64,000 nt of DNA from an uncultured bacterium (GTDB lineage: Bacteria; Bacillota; Clostridia; Lachnospirales; Lachnospiraceae), in NCBI GenBank assembly GCA_947175015.1, contig CAMWLE010000004.1:1-64000 (forward strand), written 5' to 3'. This document shows positions 18,659 through 27,749 of this stretch, in pieces; positions within the stretch are counted from its first letter, which is position 1, and every line of letters starts with the position of its first letter. The position numbers and the translations under genes were made by a program. The notes under the pieces were generated by a model that had not been told where the DNA came from, made no database searches, and worked only from the letters and a program-made list of their open reading frames with translations.

Positions 18659-18773
18659 GTACAATGTTTAAGTACCTGGTACAATGTTTAAGTACCATGG
18701 TACAATGTTTAAGTACCATGGTACAATGTTTAAGTACCATAGTACAATGTTTAAGTACCATAGTACAATATTG
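18659..18773. repeat. 21-bp tandem repeat array (operator candidate)
   Basis: Five units of GTACAATGTTTAAGTACCATG-like sequence start at 18659, 18679, 18700, 18721 and 18742 (periods 20, 21, 21, 21), with a partial sixth at 18763. Degenerate units extend back to about 18606. Two of the unit junctions form GTACCATGGTAC palindromes. The array ends 40 bases before the first ABC exporter gene. Each unit contains AATGTTTAA, which matches 7 of 9 positions of the LytTR direct-repeat consensus as I remember it, and a 21-bp period suits that family. Confidence 0.85.
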
Positions 18774-18812
18774 AAAAAATAATCAATAAAATAAAGGAAG
18801 GAATATGGAAAA

Positions 18813-20603
18813 ATGAAAGTATTAAAGAATTGCTTCTTCTGTATGAAAACGGTGTTCCGCTATGCACCCTGGAATGTGTTTTTCAGTCTGATTTGTTTTT
18901 TGATTCCAACATTTTTTACAGGACTGCAGGTATTGTTGGTGCAGCGTATTGTGGACAGTGCGATAGGATATGCAAAAGGGAGTGTTCCTGTAGAGCAGGT
19001 GGTTTTATGGGGGATTTTATTCGTTACAATGTTGACCTTGTGGGTTTCACTACAGCGAATTGGTTTATATGAGATGGCGGTCACCTCAACAAAACTGACA
19101 GAAAAAATGGCGCCGGAGATTGCGGATCGTCTGACACAGTTGGAATATGCTTCCTTTGAGGAACAGGCAACACAGGAAATTTTCCAGAAAATGTCTGAGG
19201 AACCTGAAACAACCATATATAATTGTTATGTCAATATAGTGATGGCAGTGCAGACAATGATAGCGCTGATATTTTCTATGGCAGTTATTTTTGCCATTTC
19301 AACATGGATCGGCCTGGGAGTGGTGATCATAGGTGTTCCTATGTTGGTTTTAGGCTATTATACCGCAGGACGTCAGGTGGCAGTGACGGAAGAATTGGCG
19401 GATACCAGGCGCAGGATGGATGATTTGAAGGGAATGCTTACCAATAAGCATGCTATGTATGAAATGAAGTTGTTTGGGGCAGAAGAGTTGTTCACCGGAA
19501 AGTGGAATTATTATAGTACCAAACAGGCGGAAATTTCCATGCGGGAAAACAGAAAAGTGACATTGGCAGATATGGGAAGCAGAATTCTGAATGTGGTCTA
19601 TCTGGTTTTTGTGGTCAGCGCTGTGGCGGTGGGACTTTTGCAGGGGAATCTGACGCTGGGACAGTTTACCGGAGCGTTGAATGGCGTATCCGGTATTGAA
19701 GGCAAATTGAATATGTGCAGCAGGCAGTTGGCAGGGATGTTGAATTACGCTTTGCAGATTGATTTCTATGTGAAGTTTATGCACTTGGAAACAAGGTCGG
19801 ATCTGGGCAGGAAAACAACGCTTGATCACTATGATATTGCTTTTGAAAATGTCAGTTTTCGGTATCCGGGGACGGAGCGTAAGATACTGAAAAATGTCAC
19901 TTTTTATGTGAAAGAAGGGGAGAGTATCGCCTTTGTAGGGGAAAATGGTGCGGGAAAATCCACGCTCATCAAGCTGCTATGTGGTTTATATGAGCCTGAT
20001 ACAGGTAATGTGACAGTGGGAGGCATACCGGTCAGGGAGCTTAGTCCAAAACTGCGCACGCAAGTATTGTCGGCGGTTTTTCAAGATTTTCAGGAGTACC
20101 AGATGACACTGCGGGAGAATGTGGCGATTGGCAATTTAGAGGCTTTGGCTGACGATAAAAAGCTCTTAGGGGCTTTGGCACATGCGGACGGAAGTGTATT
20201 GTGTGAACAGGAAAATGGGCTGGAACGGAACCTGGGCAAATTGAGCGAGGACGGAATAGATTTGTCCAAAGGGCAATGGCAGAGGGTGGCAATGGCGAGA
20301 GCATTTGTGTCTGACGCAAAATATTTGATTTTGGATGAACCCACTGCATCCCTTGACCCTGTGGCGGAGAGCCATATGTATGAAAATTTTGCAAGAATTT
20401 TCAAGGAGAGGGGTATTATTATGATATCTCACAGACTTGCCAGTGCAAAAATGGCGGATCGGATTCTGGTACTGGATGGAGGCAGGATTATACAGACAGG
20501 GAGCCATGAGGAGTTGATGGAGGTACAGGGGTTATATCGGACAATGTATCTGACGCAGAGTGCGTTTTATCGGGAAAAGGATACGGAATACACCATAGGA
20601 TGA
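18813..20603 (+). CDS. ABC half-exporter, first of a pair
   Basis: A 596-residue fused membrane/ATPase protein. The exporter domain has about six helices in residues 15-310. The ATPase domain has Walker A GENGAGKST, a signature with Lys for the first Gly (DLSKGQWQRVAMARAF), Walker B YLILDEPTASLDP and a switch His (MISHRL). It probably forms a heterodimer with the next gene product, which is 64 bases downstream. The 21-bp array directly upstream suggests specific regulation. Substrate unknown; peptide or antimicrobial export is the usual role for such pairs beside AgrCA-like systems. Confidence 0.9.
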   Translation: MKVLKNCFFCMKTVFRYAPWNVFFSLICFLIPTFFTGLQVLLVQRIVDSAIGYAKGSVPVEQVVLWGILFVTMLTLWVSLQRIGLYEMAVTSTKLTEKMAPEIADRLTQLEYASFEEQATQEIFQKMSEEPETTIYNCYVNIVMAVQTMIALIFSMAVIFAISTWIGLGVVIIGVPMLVLGYYTAGRQVAVTEELADTRRRMDDLKGMLTNKHAMYEMKLFGAEELFTGKWNYYSTKQAEISMRENRKVTLADMGSRILNVVYLVFVVSAVAVGLLQGNLTLGQFTGALNGVSGIEGKLNMCSRQLAGMLNYALQIDFYVKFMHLETRSDLGRKTTLDHYDIAFENVSFRYPGTERKILKNVTFYVKEGESIAFVGENGAGKSTLIKLLCGLYEPDTGNVTVGGIPVRELSPKLRTQVLSAVFQDFQEYQMTLRENVAIGNLEALADDKKLLGALAHADGSVLCEQENGLERNLGKLSEDGIDLSKGQWQRVAMARAFVSDAKYLILDEPTASLDPVAESHMYENFARIFKERGIIMISHRLASAKMADRILVLDGGRIIQTGSHEELMEVQGLYRTMYLTQSAFYREKDTEYTIG

Positions 20604-20667
20604 AGAATTATGTCTGCAGCGTTGCGATGTGGGAAAAGGATGTGGAACAGGAATGAGAGGTATGAGT

Positions 20668-22422
20668 ATGAAGAAGAAATTTTGTTATATGGGATACATA
20701 TTTCGTGATTGTCATAAGGCGTTCCCGGCATTTTATGCAATCAATTTTATGATGTATGCACTTTCCATAACGGTTGGCGTGATGGGGCCTTTGCTGCTGG
20801 CACATATTCTGGAGCTGGCGGCGGGGACTGAAGGGAACTATGGGAGTGGTCTTGGCAAGGCAATTATGCTATATGGGGTCTGTATTGGAGTTCCGCCGGT
20901 GATTGGTGTCGTCTTGCGGTCCTGTTATCATGCGGCGGAAGTGCGGGGAAAGAAATATTTTGGAAATCAGTTATTTGCTTTTTCCAGGAAAATCCGCCTG
21001 GAAGCATTGGAAAATCCGGAAGTATTGGATAAGTTTTACGGTGCGGATAAAGGGGGAACAGCACAGTTTCAATTTATGGACAGACTGATACAGGTGACAC
21101 AAAGTGTTGTCCTGTGCATCGGCACGATTATCGTGGTGGGGAGGTATTCGTCCATTCTTATTTTTACCGGGCTGATAGAATTAGTTCCCGACATTTTTAC
21201 GAAGCTGTACTTTGAAAAAAGATGGGCCGATTTCAGACGTACCCAGAGAATAGCCAACCGCCGCTGCAGCTACTTCCTGAAGCTATTCACCAGGAAGGAA
21301 AGTATCAAGGAGCTGCGCGTGATGGGAGCTGAACAATACATGAAAGAAAAGTGGGTGGGGGAAAATATCCGCAAACTGCGAGGGCTTAGAGATGTCAACC
21401 TGGATATCTGTAAAAAGCAGGTATATGGCATTGTTGTCATCAATGCCTGCTATGCGTTTAATATTGGTCTGGCTTTTTATTTGATGGTTCAGGGCGAGAT
21501 TTCCATAGGTGCTTTTGCAGCCTGTCTGTCAGCGTTTACAATGCTCCATTCCAGTCTGGGCAGTGTTGTGGCCAATTTTGCGGAGGTGGTACAGAAATAT
21601 TATGTGATTGAAGAGTATTACGATTATTTCACCATACCTACGGAGGAAAATGGTACGGAAATGTATCAGCCATTTCAAGATAAAATTCTGGCGGAGGATG
21701 TACATTTTTCTTATAATGGAAGTGACAGGGAGGCTTTGGCAGGATTAAATCTTGAAATCAAAAAAGGCGAACATGTGGTGATTGTAGGAGAAAATGGTTC
21801 AGGTAAGACTACATTCTCTAAGATTTTGACAGGTGCATATCTGCCGTCCAAGGGGCATGTTACCTATGACGGACACAGGACGGAAGAACTGAACCGCAAA
21901 AGTCTCTATGACCATATTTCTATGGTACAGCAGGATTTTGTGCATTATCATTTTACTCTGCAGGAAAATATCGGCATCGGAAATCTGAAACGTATGAAGG
22001 ATACGGAGGCTATGAAAGAGCTGCTGTGTCAGGTGGCAGGAGAGGAATTGATAGAGAAAACAGGGGGACTGGACGTGCAGTTGGGCAGGGAGTTCGGCGG
22101 ACAGGAGCTGTCAGGCGGTGAATGGCAGAAGGTGGCCATTGCCAGGGGATTGTGGAAGGATAGTGATATCATTATCTTAGATGAGCCCACCAGTGCGCTG
22201 GACCCATTGGTGGAGTATGATATTCTGTCTAAATTTGTGGAGATGATTCGTGGAAAAACTTCAATAATTATTTCTCATCGTGTAGGCATTTGTCGTACTG
22301 CGGACAGAATTATTGTCATGAAGGACGGGCGTATGGTAGAATGTGGGCGTCATGAGGAGCTGCTGCAGGCCGGGGGGGAATATGCTCATATCTGGCAGGA
22401 GCAGGCAAAGTGGTATGTGTGA
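20668..22422 (+). CDS. ABC half-exporter, second of a pair
   Basis: About 584 residues from ATG 20668, which follows GAGAGG (20655-20660) by 7 bases; GTG 20629 and ATGs at 20653 and 20662 are in-frame alternatives. The exporter domain is followed by an ATPase with Walker A GENGSGKTT, canonical signature ELSGGEWQKVAIARGL, Walker B IIILDEPTSALDP and ISHRVG. The partner carries the altered LSKGQ signature, so the two ATP sites of a heterodimer would differ slightly. No precursor peptide gene was found beside the pair. Confidence 0.9.
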   Translation: MKKKFCYMGYIFRDCHKAFPAFYAINFMMYALSITVGVMGPLLLAHILELAAGTEGNYGSGLGKAIMLYGVCIGVPPVIGVVLRSCYHAAEVRGKKYFGNQLFAFSRKIRLEALENPEVLDKFYGADKGGTAQFQFMDRLIQVTQSVVLCIGTIIVVGRYSSILIFTGLIELVPDIFTKLYFEKRWADFRRTQRIANRRCSYFLKLFTRKESIKELRVMGAEQYMKEKWVGENIRKLRGLRDVNLDICKKQVYGIVVINACYAFNIGLAFYLMVQGEISIGAFAACLSAFTMLHSSLGSVVANFAEVVQKYYVIEEYYDYFTIPTEENGTEMYQPFQDKILAEDVHFSYNGSDREALAGLNLEIKKGEHVVIVGENGSGKTTFSKILTGAYLPSKGHVTYDGHRTEELNRKSLYDHISMVQQDFVHYHFTLQENIGIGNLKRMKDTEAMKELLCQVAGEELIEKTGGLDVQLGREFGGQELSGGEWQKVAIARGLWKDSDIIILDEPTSALDPLVEYDILSKFVEMIRGKTSIIISHRVGICRTADRIIVMKDGRMVECGRHEELLQAGGEYAHIWQEQAKWYV

Positions 22423-22483
22423 TTCGTTAGAAGGGTTCGCTTTTGCGACTGCTTTTGTGTGAAATACAGTTAAATTCAAGGCG

Positions 22484-22512
22484 TTGACATGGTTATTATA
22501 ATCGCATATAAT
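22484..22512 (+). promoter_or_regulatory. Perfect consensus sigma-A promoter
   Basis: TTGACA (22484-22489), a 17-base spacer and TATAAT (22507-22512). It makes translation from any start before about 22520 impossible on this transcript and supports ATG 22609 for the following gene. Confidence 0.88.
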
Positions 22513-22608
22513 ATAAGAATACGATATATGATATTATTTTGGGTTACGCTGAGAATATTCAGGAAGCCTGAAAAGAAGCAAGACTGTATTGGGGATGGGC
22601 AACACAAT

Positions 22609-24336
22609 ATGGCAGACAGAAGGAAAAAAGAAAGCAAAAGACAAAAAGCCTGGCAGAATTCGTTTTTCAGCATTTTGGATTTAGAGGGAAAAGCCGAGGA
22701 AGACGAAATCCGTCCGGCTTTTTATATGGATCTGAATCTGGATCGGGTCATTGACAGAATTCGACAGGATTGGGGACAGGATGTATCCCCTTTTTATTAT
22801 TGTTTACCGGCAGATGCGGCGGGGGAGGACTATCGCAGAGAGGTGTATGCAGATATCAAACAGCCGGGATGTTATGAAAGCTTGTGCACTTTTTTGGAGG
22901 GGATGAAGGCAAGGGAAGAAGCTTTGGTCAAAAAGGAAGCCGTGAGGGTGGAACTGCAGAAAGCATTCTGGCATATCCGCGAGGCCGCTTGTTATTGTGA
23001 GGCACTCCGACAGCTTTTGGAAGCACTTGACAAAATGCCGTTACATTCGGCAGGCATGTTGACATTGATTGCGTTTCTTCGGGAATACCTTGATTCGGAA
23101 GAATTCGTGGGAATGCAGGAAGCAGTGAGGCATCTGCTGGCGGAAGCAGGCGCTTTTCGGTTGGTGCTGACTTATGAAAATGACAGGATCACAGTGGCAC
23201 AGGGAGAAGTGGATGGTGCCTATGAGCAGTTTTTGGCGAGATGTTGTACCTGTCAGGGGCAGGAACAAAGGATGGAAGATAGTCCCTTTGGCGTTTCTGC
23301 AAATTTATCTGAGCTGGAAGGGGAGATACTTAAGATTTTCCAAAAGCAGAATCCGGGATTCTTCAAGAATGTGGAGGGATTTTATAAGAAATATGAAATG
23401 TATGCCCAGGAGAATTTGCTGCGTTTCTCCGCGGAGATTTCTTTTTATCTTTCCTTTTATTGTTTTGAACAGAGGATGAGAGAGGAAGGATTTGCATTTG
23501 CCGAACCGCAGCAGGTATGGGGGCAGGCATTGGAATATCTCTCTATGTCCGCCAAGGATGAATCCAATGATGTAATGATGTATGCTGAGGGGGTATATGA
23601 TCTGGCGCTTTCCTGTGCAGTTGGCAGGGAGCGGGAGATTGTTTCCAATGATGTGATTTGTAGGAAGGGGGAGCAGTTTTTTGTGCTCACCGGCCCTAAC
23701 CAGGGTGGGAAGACCACCTTTGCAAGAAGCCTGGGACAAATGGTTTATTTTGCAAAGATGGGCTTGGATGTGCCGGCAAAAGCGGCGTTTTTGCCTCGTT
23801 TTACGGATATTCTGACACACTTTTCCGTGGAGGAAAGTGTGGAAACGGGCAGGGGAAAGCTGAAAGAAGAGCTGGCTCGGCTGGCGCCCATGATGAAATC
23901 GGTTTCAATGGCAAATCCCGGATATTCTAGGTCTCTGACAGCACAGGTGGGAGAGAAAGTGCAAACAAGTCAAATGGTGCAGTCGGGACAGGAGCAAAAA
24001 CCTTGTGCATTTGTGATTATCAATGAATTGTTTACCACGGCGGCTAATTATGATGCCTGTATCATGGGGAAAAGGGTGTTGGAATTTTTCCTGGGGCAGG
24101 GATGTATGGGAATTTATGTGACACATTTAAAGGAACTTGCCGAAGCAAGTCCCGGCATTGTGAGCCTTAGAGCCATGGTGGACGAAGCGGGCAGGCAGAC
24201 GTTTCGGATTGCCCGCGGTGAGGCGGCAGACAGTGCCAGTGCAGTGAATCAGGTAAGGAAATACAGGCTTACATATGAGGCGTTGAAGGATCGGCTGTCT
24301 GAGGGAATGCCTGTGCGGAAAGAGAAGCTGAAGTGA
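22609..24336 (+). CDS. MutS-like ATPase, first of a pair
   Basis: About 575 residues from ATG 22609 (GGGGATGGG 9 bases upstream). It lacks the mismatch-binding N-terminal domains of MutS. A helical lever/clamp-like region occupies residues 80-340, followed by the MutS-type ATPase: Walker A LTGPNQGGKTTFARSLG, the SVEESVETGRGKLKEEL helix region, a Walker B-like VIINELFTTA and YVTHLKELA. The function of such truncated MutS pairs in Clostridia is not established. It is driven by its own consensus promoter and followed 40 bases later by a second, divergent copy, so a heterodimer is likely. Confidence 0.82.
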   Translation: MADRRKKESKRQKAWQNSFFSILDLEGKAEEDEIRPAFYMDLNLDRVIDRIRQDWGQDVSPFYYCLPADAAGEDYRREVYADIKQPGCYESLCTFLEGMKAREEALVKKEAVRVELQKAFWHIREAACYCEALRQLLEALDKMPLHSAGMLTLIAFLREYLDSEEFVGMQEAVRHLLAEAGAFRLVLTYENDRITVAQGEVDGAYEQFLARCCTCQGQEQRMEDSPFGVSANLSELEGEILKIFQKQNPGFFKNVEGFYKKYEMYAQENLLRFSAEISFYLSFYCFEQRMREEGFAFAEPQQVWGQALEYLSMSAKDESNDVMMYAEGVYDLALSCAVGREREIVSNDVICRKGEQFFVLTGPNQGGKTTFARSLGQMVYFAKMGLDVPAKAAFLPRFTDILTHFSVEESVETGRGKLKEELARLAPMMKSVSMANPGYSRSLTAQVGEKVQTSQMVQSGQEQKPCAFVIINELFTTAANYDACIMGKRVLEFFLGQGCMGIYVTHLKELAEASPGIVSLRAMVDEAGRQTFRIARGEAADSASAVNQVRKYRLTYEALKDRLSEGMPVRKEKLK

Positions 24337-24376
24337 CGACATATTGTATTGATTGTTATGCTAAGGAGATGTTGCT

Positions 24377-26032
24377 GTGAAGGTATGCTTATTGTATTCT
24401 GAGAAGGACTGGGACAATACCGGACATTATTATGATGAGAAAGCCATGACCCAGGATTTGGGGCTGAAGACTCTTTTCCTGGCGGCAGCCAAAGAAATCG
24501 AATATGAGGACGGCAAGGTAAAGTCTGTTCGGGATGCAGATACATTTATAGAAGAAACCATGAAAAAGGTGATGTTGGTTCCCCTGGAGACGGAAGAGGA
24601 GATTTTGTACCGTCAGGAGATTTTAAAGGACTGCCTTGACAACGAAGCTTTTATTTGCAGTCTGTATGATACTGTGACAGGAGTTCTGTTGAAATGGGAC
24701 AAGCTTGGGCGCAAGGCAAAGGGAAAAATGGGGACAAAGGATGCCGTCGGAAACCTAATTACGGATATTCATGTATTACAATTGTTTGTAACAGGGTTGT
24801 CGGAAGTAAGGAAAATGTACGAAGAAGCAGCAAATCATCTGCATTCGTCCGGGTTCAGAGCTTTCGGTGAGCGATTATGTGCTGCGTTTTCTGAAGAGAT
24901 GGAGGCTGATTTAAAAAGGATGTTGAAGGACCTATCCTTTTTTGCCAATGAAAAGCAGCATGAAGAACTTGTGAACAGTCGAATGGTGGAGAAACCCAGG
25001 ATAGTCATGGGCTGCGGTATTGGAAATGGATTGAAGCCGGATTGCTTCCGGCTGCAGGATATTACAACTGAGCTGCGTAAGAACCGTTCACCTAACAGCA
25101 CCATCGGGCGTGCGCAGGAATATATCAGTTCCCTGACAACAGATTCCTTTTCCATAAAAAAGGATAGGGCAGTACAGGCTCAGGCAGTGCAAATGGAATA
25201 TCAGGTAGTGCGCTATATTGTTTCGTGTTGTACGCCTTTTTTCAATACTTTCAATCATTTTTTTGATCAGTTGCGTTTTCAGATCGCCTTTTATCGCGGC
25301 GCGATCACATTGGAACATTATATGCAGCGTTTTCATATTCATTCCTGTTACCCGGTAGTGGGAGCGCAGGATCATATGTATTTTCGGGAATTACGGGAAT
25401 TGGTTATGAGCATAGAGCAGAGGATAGAGCCGGTGGGCAATACCTGTAATATTGCGGGTAAGATGTTGTTGATTGTCACAGGTGCCAACCAGGGCGGAAA
25501 ATCAACCTTTCTGAGAAGTGTCGGCATTGCGCAGGTGATGCTGCAATGTGGGTTGAGGGTGGCTGCTGAAAGTTACGAGAGCGGTATTTTCCCTGCACTT
25601 TTTACACATTTTACCAAGAGGGAGGACAGTGAGATGAATAGCGGCCGTTTGGATGAGGAACTCAGCCGCATGAGTCAAATTGTTGACCATTTGGGGGATG
25701 CGTCCATGGTACTGTTAAATGAATCATTTGCCTCTACCACGGAAAAGGAGGGTTCTGTGATCGCTTATGACATTGTGAGGGCGCTGACAGAAGCCGGAGT
25801 GAAGATTCTGACGGTTACTCATCTGCTTTCCTTTGCCAGGAGAATGTATGAGGAAACCGCTCCAGGAGAAAATGCAAGTGCGGAATTGTCCGCGGGAAAA
25901 GTTCCGGGAGTGGAATTCTTAAGTGCGGAGCGCATGGAGAACGGGAGGCGAACCTATAAAATGATTCAACATGCTCCGGAACTGACCAGTTTTGGACTTG
26001 ACTTGTATGATGAGATGATCGGCGGGACGTAG
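24377..26032 (+). CDS. MutS-like ATPase, second of a pair
   Basis: A 551-residue protein starting at GTG 24377 with AAGGAG upstream. The N-terminal region (MKVCLLYSEKDW) has no MutS mismatch-recognition domain. The helical core is followed by an ATPase: VTGANQGGKSTFLRSVGIAQ, THFTKREDSEMNSGRLDEEL, MVLLNESFASTTEKEGS and ILTVTHLLSFA. It shares the general plan of the preceding gene but is clearly diverged from it. The pair probably forms an asymmetric ATPase acting on a DNA structure other than mismatches; that is inference. Confidence 0.82.
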   Translation: MKVCLLYSEKDWDNTGHYYDEKAMTQDLGLKTLFLAAAKEIEYEDGKVKSVRDADTFIEETMKKVMLVPLETEEEILYRQEILKDCLDNEAFICSLYDTVTGVLLKWDKLGRKAKGKMGTKDAVGNLITDIHVLQLFVTGLSEVRKMYEEAANHLHSSGFRAFGERLCAAFSEEMEADLKRMLKDLSFFANEKQHEELVNSRMVEKPRIVMGCGIGNGLKPDCFRLQDITTELRKNRSPNSTIGRAQEYISSLTTDSFSIKKDRAVQAQAVQMEYQVVRYIVSCCTPFFNTFNHFFDQLRFQIAFYRGAITLEHYMQRFHIHSCYPVVGAQDHMYFRELRELVMSIEQRIEPVGNTCNIAGKMLLIVTGANQGGKSTFLRSVGIAQVMLQCGLRVAAESYESGIFPALFTHFTKREDSEMNSGRLDEELSRMSQIVDHLGDASMVLLNESFASTTEKEGSVIAYDIVRALTEAGVKILTVTHLLSFARRMYEETAPGENASAELSAGKVPGVEFLSAERMENGRRTYKMIQHAPELTSFGLDLYDEMIGGT

Positions 26033-26077
26033 GGCAACTTAATGTTATAAAAATAGCAAAAATCGGTAAAAAAACTA

Positions 26078-26105
26078 TTGACGTATTCTGATTTTATGCT
26101 ATAAT
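26078..26105 (+). promoter_or_regulatory. rpsU promoter
   Basis: TTGACG (26078-26083), a 16-base spacer and TATAAT (26100-26105), about 90 bases before rpsU. Confidence 0.8.
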
Positions 26106-26193
26106 AGTACTTGTGTATGTGCGGAAGGCAAATACATAATATTAACCCAATCAGTCATGTTGCTTGAGGGACTGAAGGGAGGGTCGGGAAGAT

Positions 26194-26370
26194 ATGTCAA
26201 ACGTAATCGTAAAAGAAAACGAAACATTGGACAGCGCTTTGCGTCGTTTTAAGAGAAGCTGTGCCAAGGCTGGGATTCAGCAAGAGATTCGTAAGCGTGA
26301 ACATTACGAGAAGCCTAGCGTAAGACGCAAGAAGAAGTCTGAAGCTGCTAGGAAGCGCAAATATAACTAA
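26194..26370 (+). CDS. rpsU: 30S ribosomal protein S21
   Basis: A 58-residue basic protein read directly from the sequence: [20 protein letters not shown], then [20 protein letters not shown], ending in a Lys/Arg-rich tail (ARKRKYN). This is the expected sequence and length for bS21, which helps 30S subunits engage initiation regions. It has its own promoter (26078) and terminator (26380), and GGGAGGG stands upstream of the ATG. Confidence 0.96.
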   Translation: MSNVIVKENETLDSALRRFKRSCAKAGIQQEIRKREHYEKPSVRRKKKSEAARKRKYN

Positions 26371-26379
26371 GCAGCTTAT

Positions 26380-26408
26380 CCTCGGTTTTTTTTAACCGGG
26401 GATTTTCT
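26380..26408 (+). terminator. rpsU terminator
   Basis: CCTCGGTT (26380-26387) pairs with AACCGGGG (26394-26401) across a T-rich loop, followed by ATTTTCT. Confidence 0.8.
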
Positions 26409-26540
26409 ATGTGTCGGGAACTGCAGATGAAGCAGGCATATTGGTGTGATTTTGGAAATGCCATTGGCTGAGATGGAATATATTCGGCCACATTCTCATA
26501 TTCTTTAGATAGAAAGAGGAATATGGAGTGTGGCATTTTT

Positions 26541-27701
26541 ATGTTTAGAAAGAGAATTTTTACAGCATTACTATTGGCGTTTGTACTTCTCTATACAACA
26601 GTATTGCCTGTAAGTGCCAATGTTACGGTTTCGTCCCCTTCGGTGATCTTGCTGGAAAGTTCTACAGGGGAAGTGATTTATGAACTGAATTCCACGGAGC
26701 GGAGGAGTCCGGCCAGTATTACGAAAATTATGACCTTACTTCTTACCTTTGAAGCGATTGATGCCGGGAAGGTAAGCCTGACAGACCAGGTGACTACCAG
26801 CGAGTATGCCAGTTCTATGGGAGGGTCTCAAGTGTATCTGGCAGCGGGAGAGGTACAGACTTTAGATACCATGATTAAGTGCATTGCGGTGGCATCGGGC
26901 AATGACGCCAGTGTAGCGGTAGCAGAACATATTGCGGGCAGTGAAGAAGCATTTGTGGCAATGATGAATGAGAGAGCAGCGGAGCTTGGCATGGTGGATA
27001 CGCATTTTGAAGATTGCTGCGGATTGTCCGATTCTGATAATCACTATACAACAGCCAAGGATGTGGCGATTATGTCCAGAGAATTGACTACAAAGCATCC
27101 GGATATATTTAATTATACTACCATATGGATGGAAAGTATTACCCATGAGACCAGAAACGGTGCGGCTGAATTTACATTGACCAGCACAAATAAAATGCTC
27201 AAGCAATATCAGTGGACGACGGGTTTAAAAACAGGATCTACCAGCAAGGCGAAATATTGCTTTTCAGCAACGGCCTCTAAGGATGGGATTGACCTGATCG
27301 CAGTGGTAATGGGAGCGCCGGATTATAAGACCCGCTTTGAAGATGCACAGATTTTGTTGACTTATGGTTTCAGTGTGTGTAATATTTATGTAGATGAGAA
27401 TCAGGATTCGCTGGAAAATCTGCCCGTGGAAGGCGGTATTGCTGAAGAAGCCGGCATCAGGTATGAGGGGGAATTCCGATATTTGGATGTTGCAGGAAGT
27501 GATTTGTCCACAGTGGAAAAAGTGTTGGAATTGCCGGAAACCGTACAGGCGCCTGTGACAGAGGGAAGTGAAGCCGGAAGAGCAAAATACTATCTAAACG
27601 GAGCGGAAATCGGAAGTGTTCCTATTTTGTTTACGGAAAGTGTGGAAAAAGCAGGTTATACAGATTATTTGAGGAAAGTGATAGGATTCTTCTTATTATA
27701 A
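26541..27701 (+). CDS. D-alanyl-D-alanine carboxypeptidase (PBP5/DacF type)
   Basis: About 386 residues from ATG 26541, giving a clean signal peptide (MFRKRIFTALLLAFVLLY, cleavage after VSA). ATG 26523 would add six residues and has a poorly spaced ribosome binding site. The S11 peptidase motifs are all present: SPASITKIM (SxxK), SGN in ASGNDASVA, and KTG in GLKTGSTSKAKY. The C-terminal domain includes PBP5-like beta structure and ends in a hydrophobic segment. It trims the terminal D-Ala of peptidoglycan stem peptides outside the membrane. A second paralogue lies at 30210. Confidence 0.93.
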   Translation: MFRKRIFTALLLAFVLLYTTVLPVSANVTVSSPSVILLESSTGEVIYELNSTERRSPASITKIMTLLLTFEAIDAGKVSLTDQVTTSEYASSMGGSQVYLAAGEVQTLDTMIKCIAVASGNDASVAVAEHIAGSEEAFVAMMNERAAELGMVDTHFEDCCGLSDSDNHYTTAKDVAIMSRELTTKHPDIFNYTTIWMESITHETRNGAAEFTLTSTNKMLKQYQWTTGLKTGSTSKAKYCFSATASKDGIDLIAVVMGAPDYKTRFEDAQILLTYGFSVCNIYVDENQDSLENLPVEGGIAEEAGIRYEGEFRYLDVAGSDLSTVEKVLELPETVQAPVTEGSEAGRAKYYLNGAEIGSVPILFTESVEKAGYTDYLRKVIGFFLL

Positions 27702-27749
27702 ATTTTCTCATGGATTGTTTGTGCCGCCGGAGGCGGCATAACGGGAAGT

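Noticed and set aside
18567..18761. Minus-strand open frame with a repeated MVLKHCT peptide
   Set aside because: It is only the 21-bp repeat array read in a frame that happens to stay open, because 21 is a multiple of three. It has no ribosome binding site and no non-repetitive domain.
18659..18773. CRISPR array
   Set aside because: The units are directly abutting 21-mers with no unique spacers, and there are no cas genes in the window.
22489..22608. Upstream extension of the first MutS-like protein
   Set aside because: A perfect TTGACA-17-TATAAT promoter lies inside this stretch, so it cannot be translated from that transcript.
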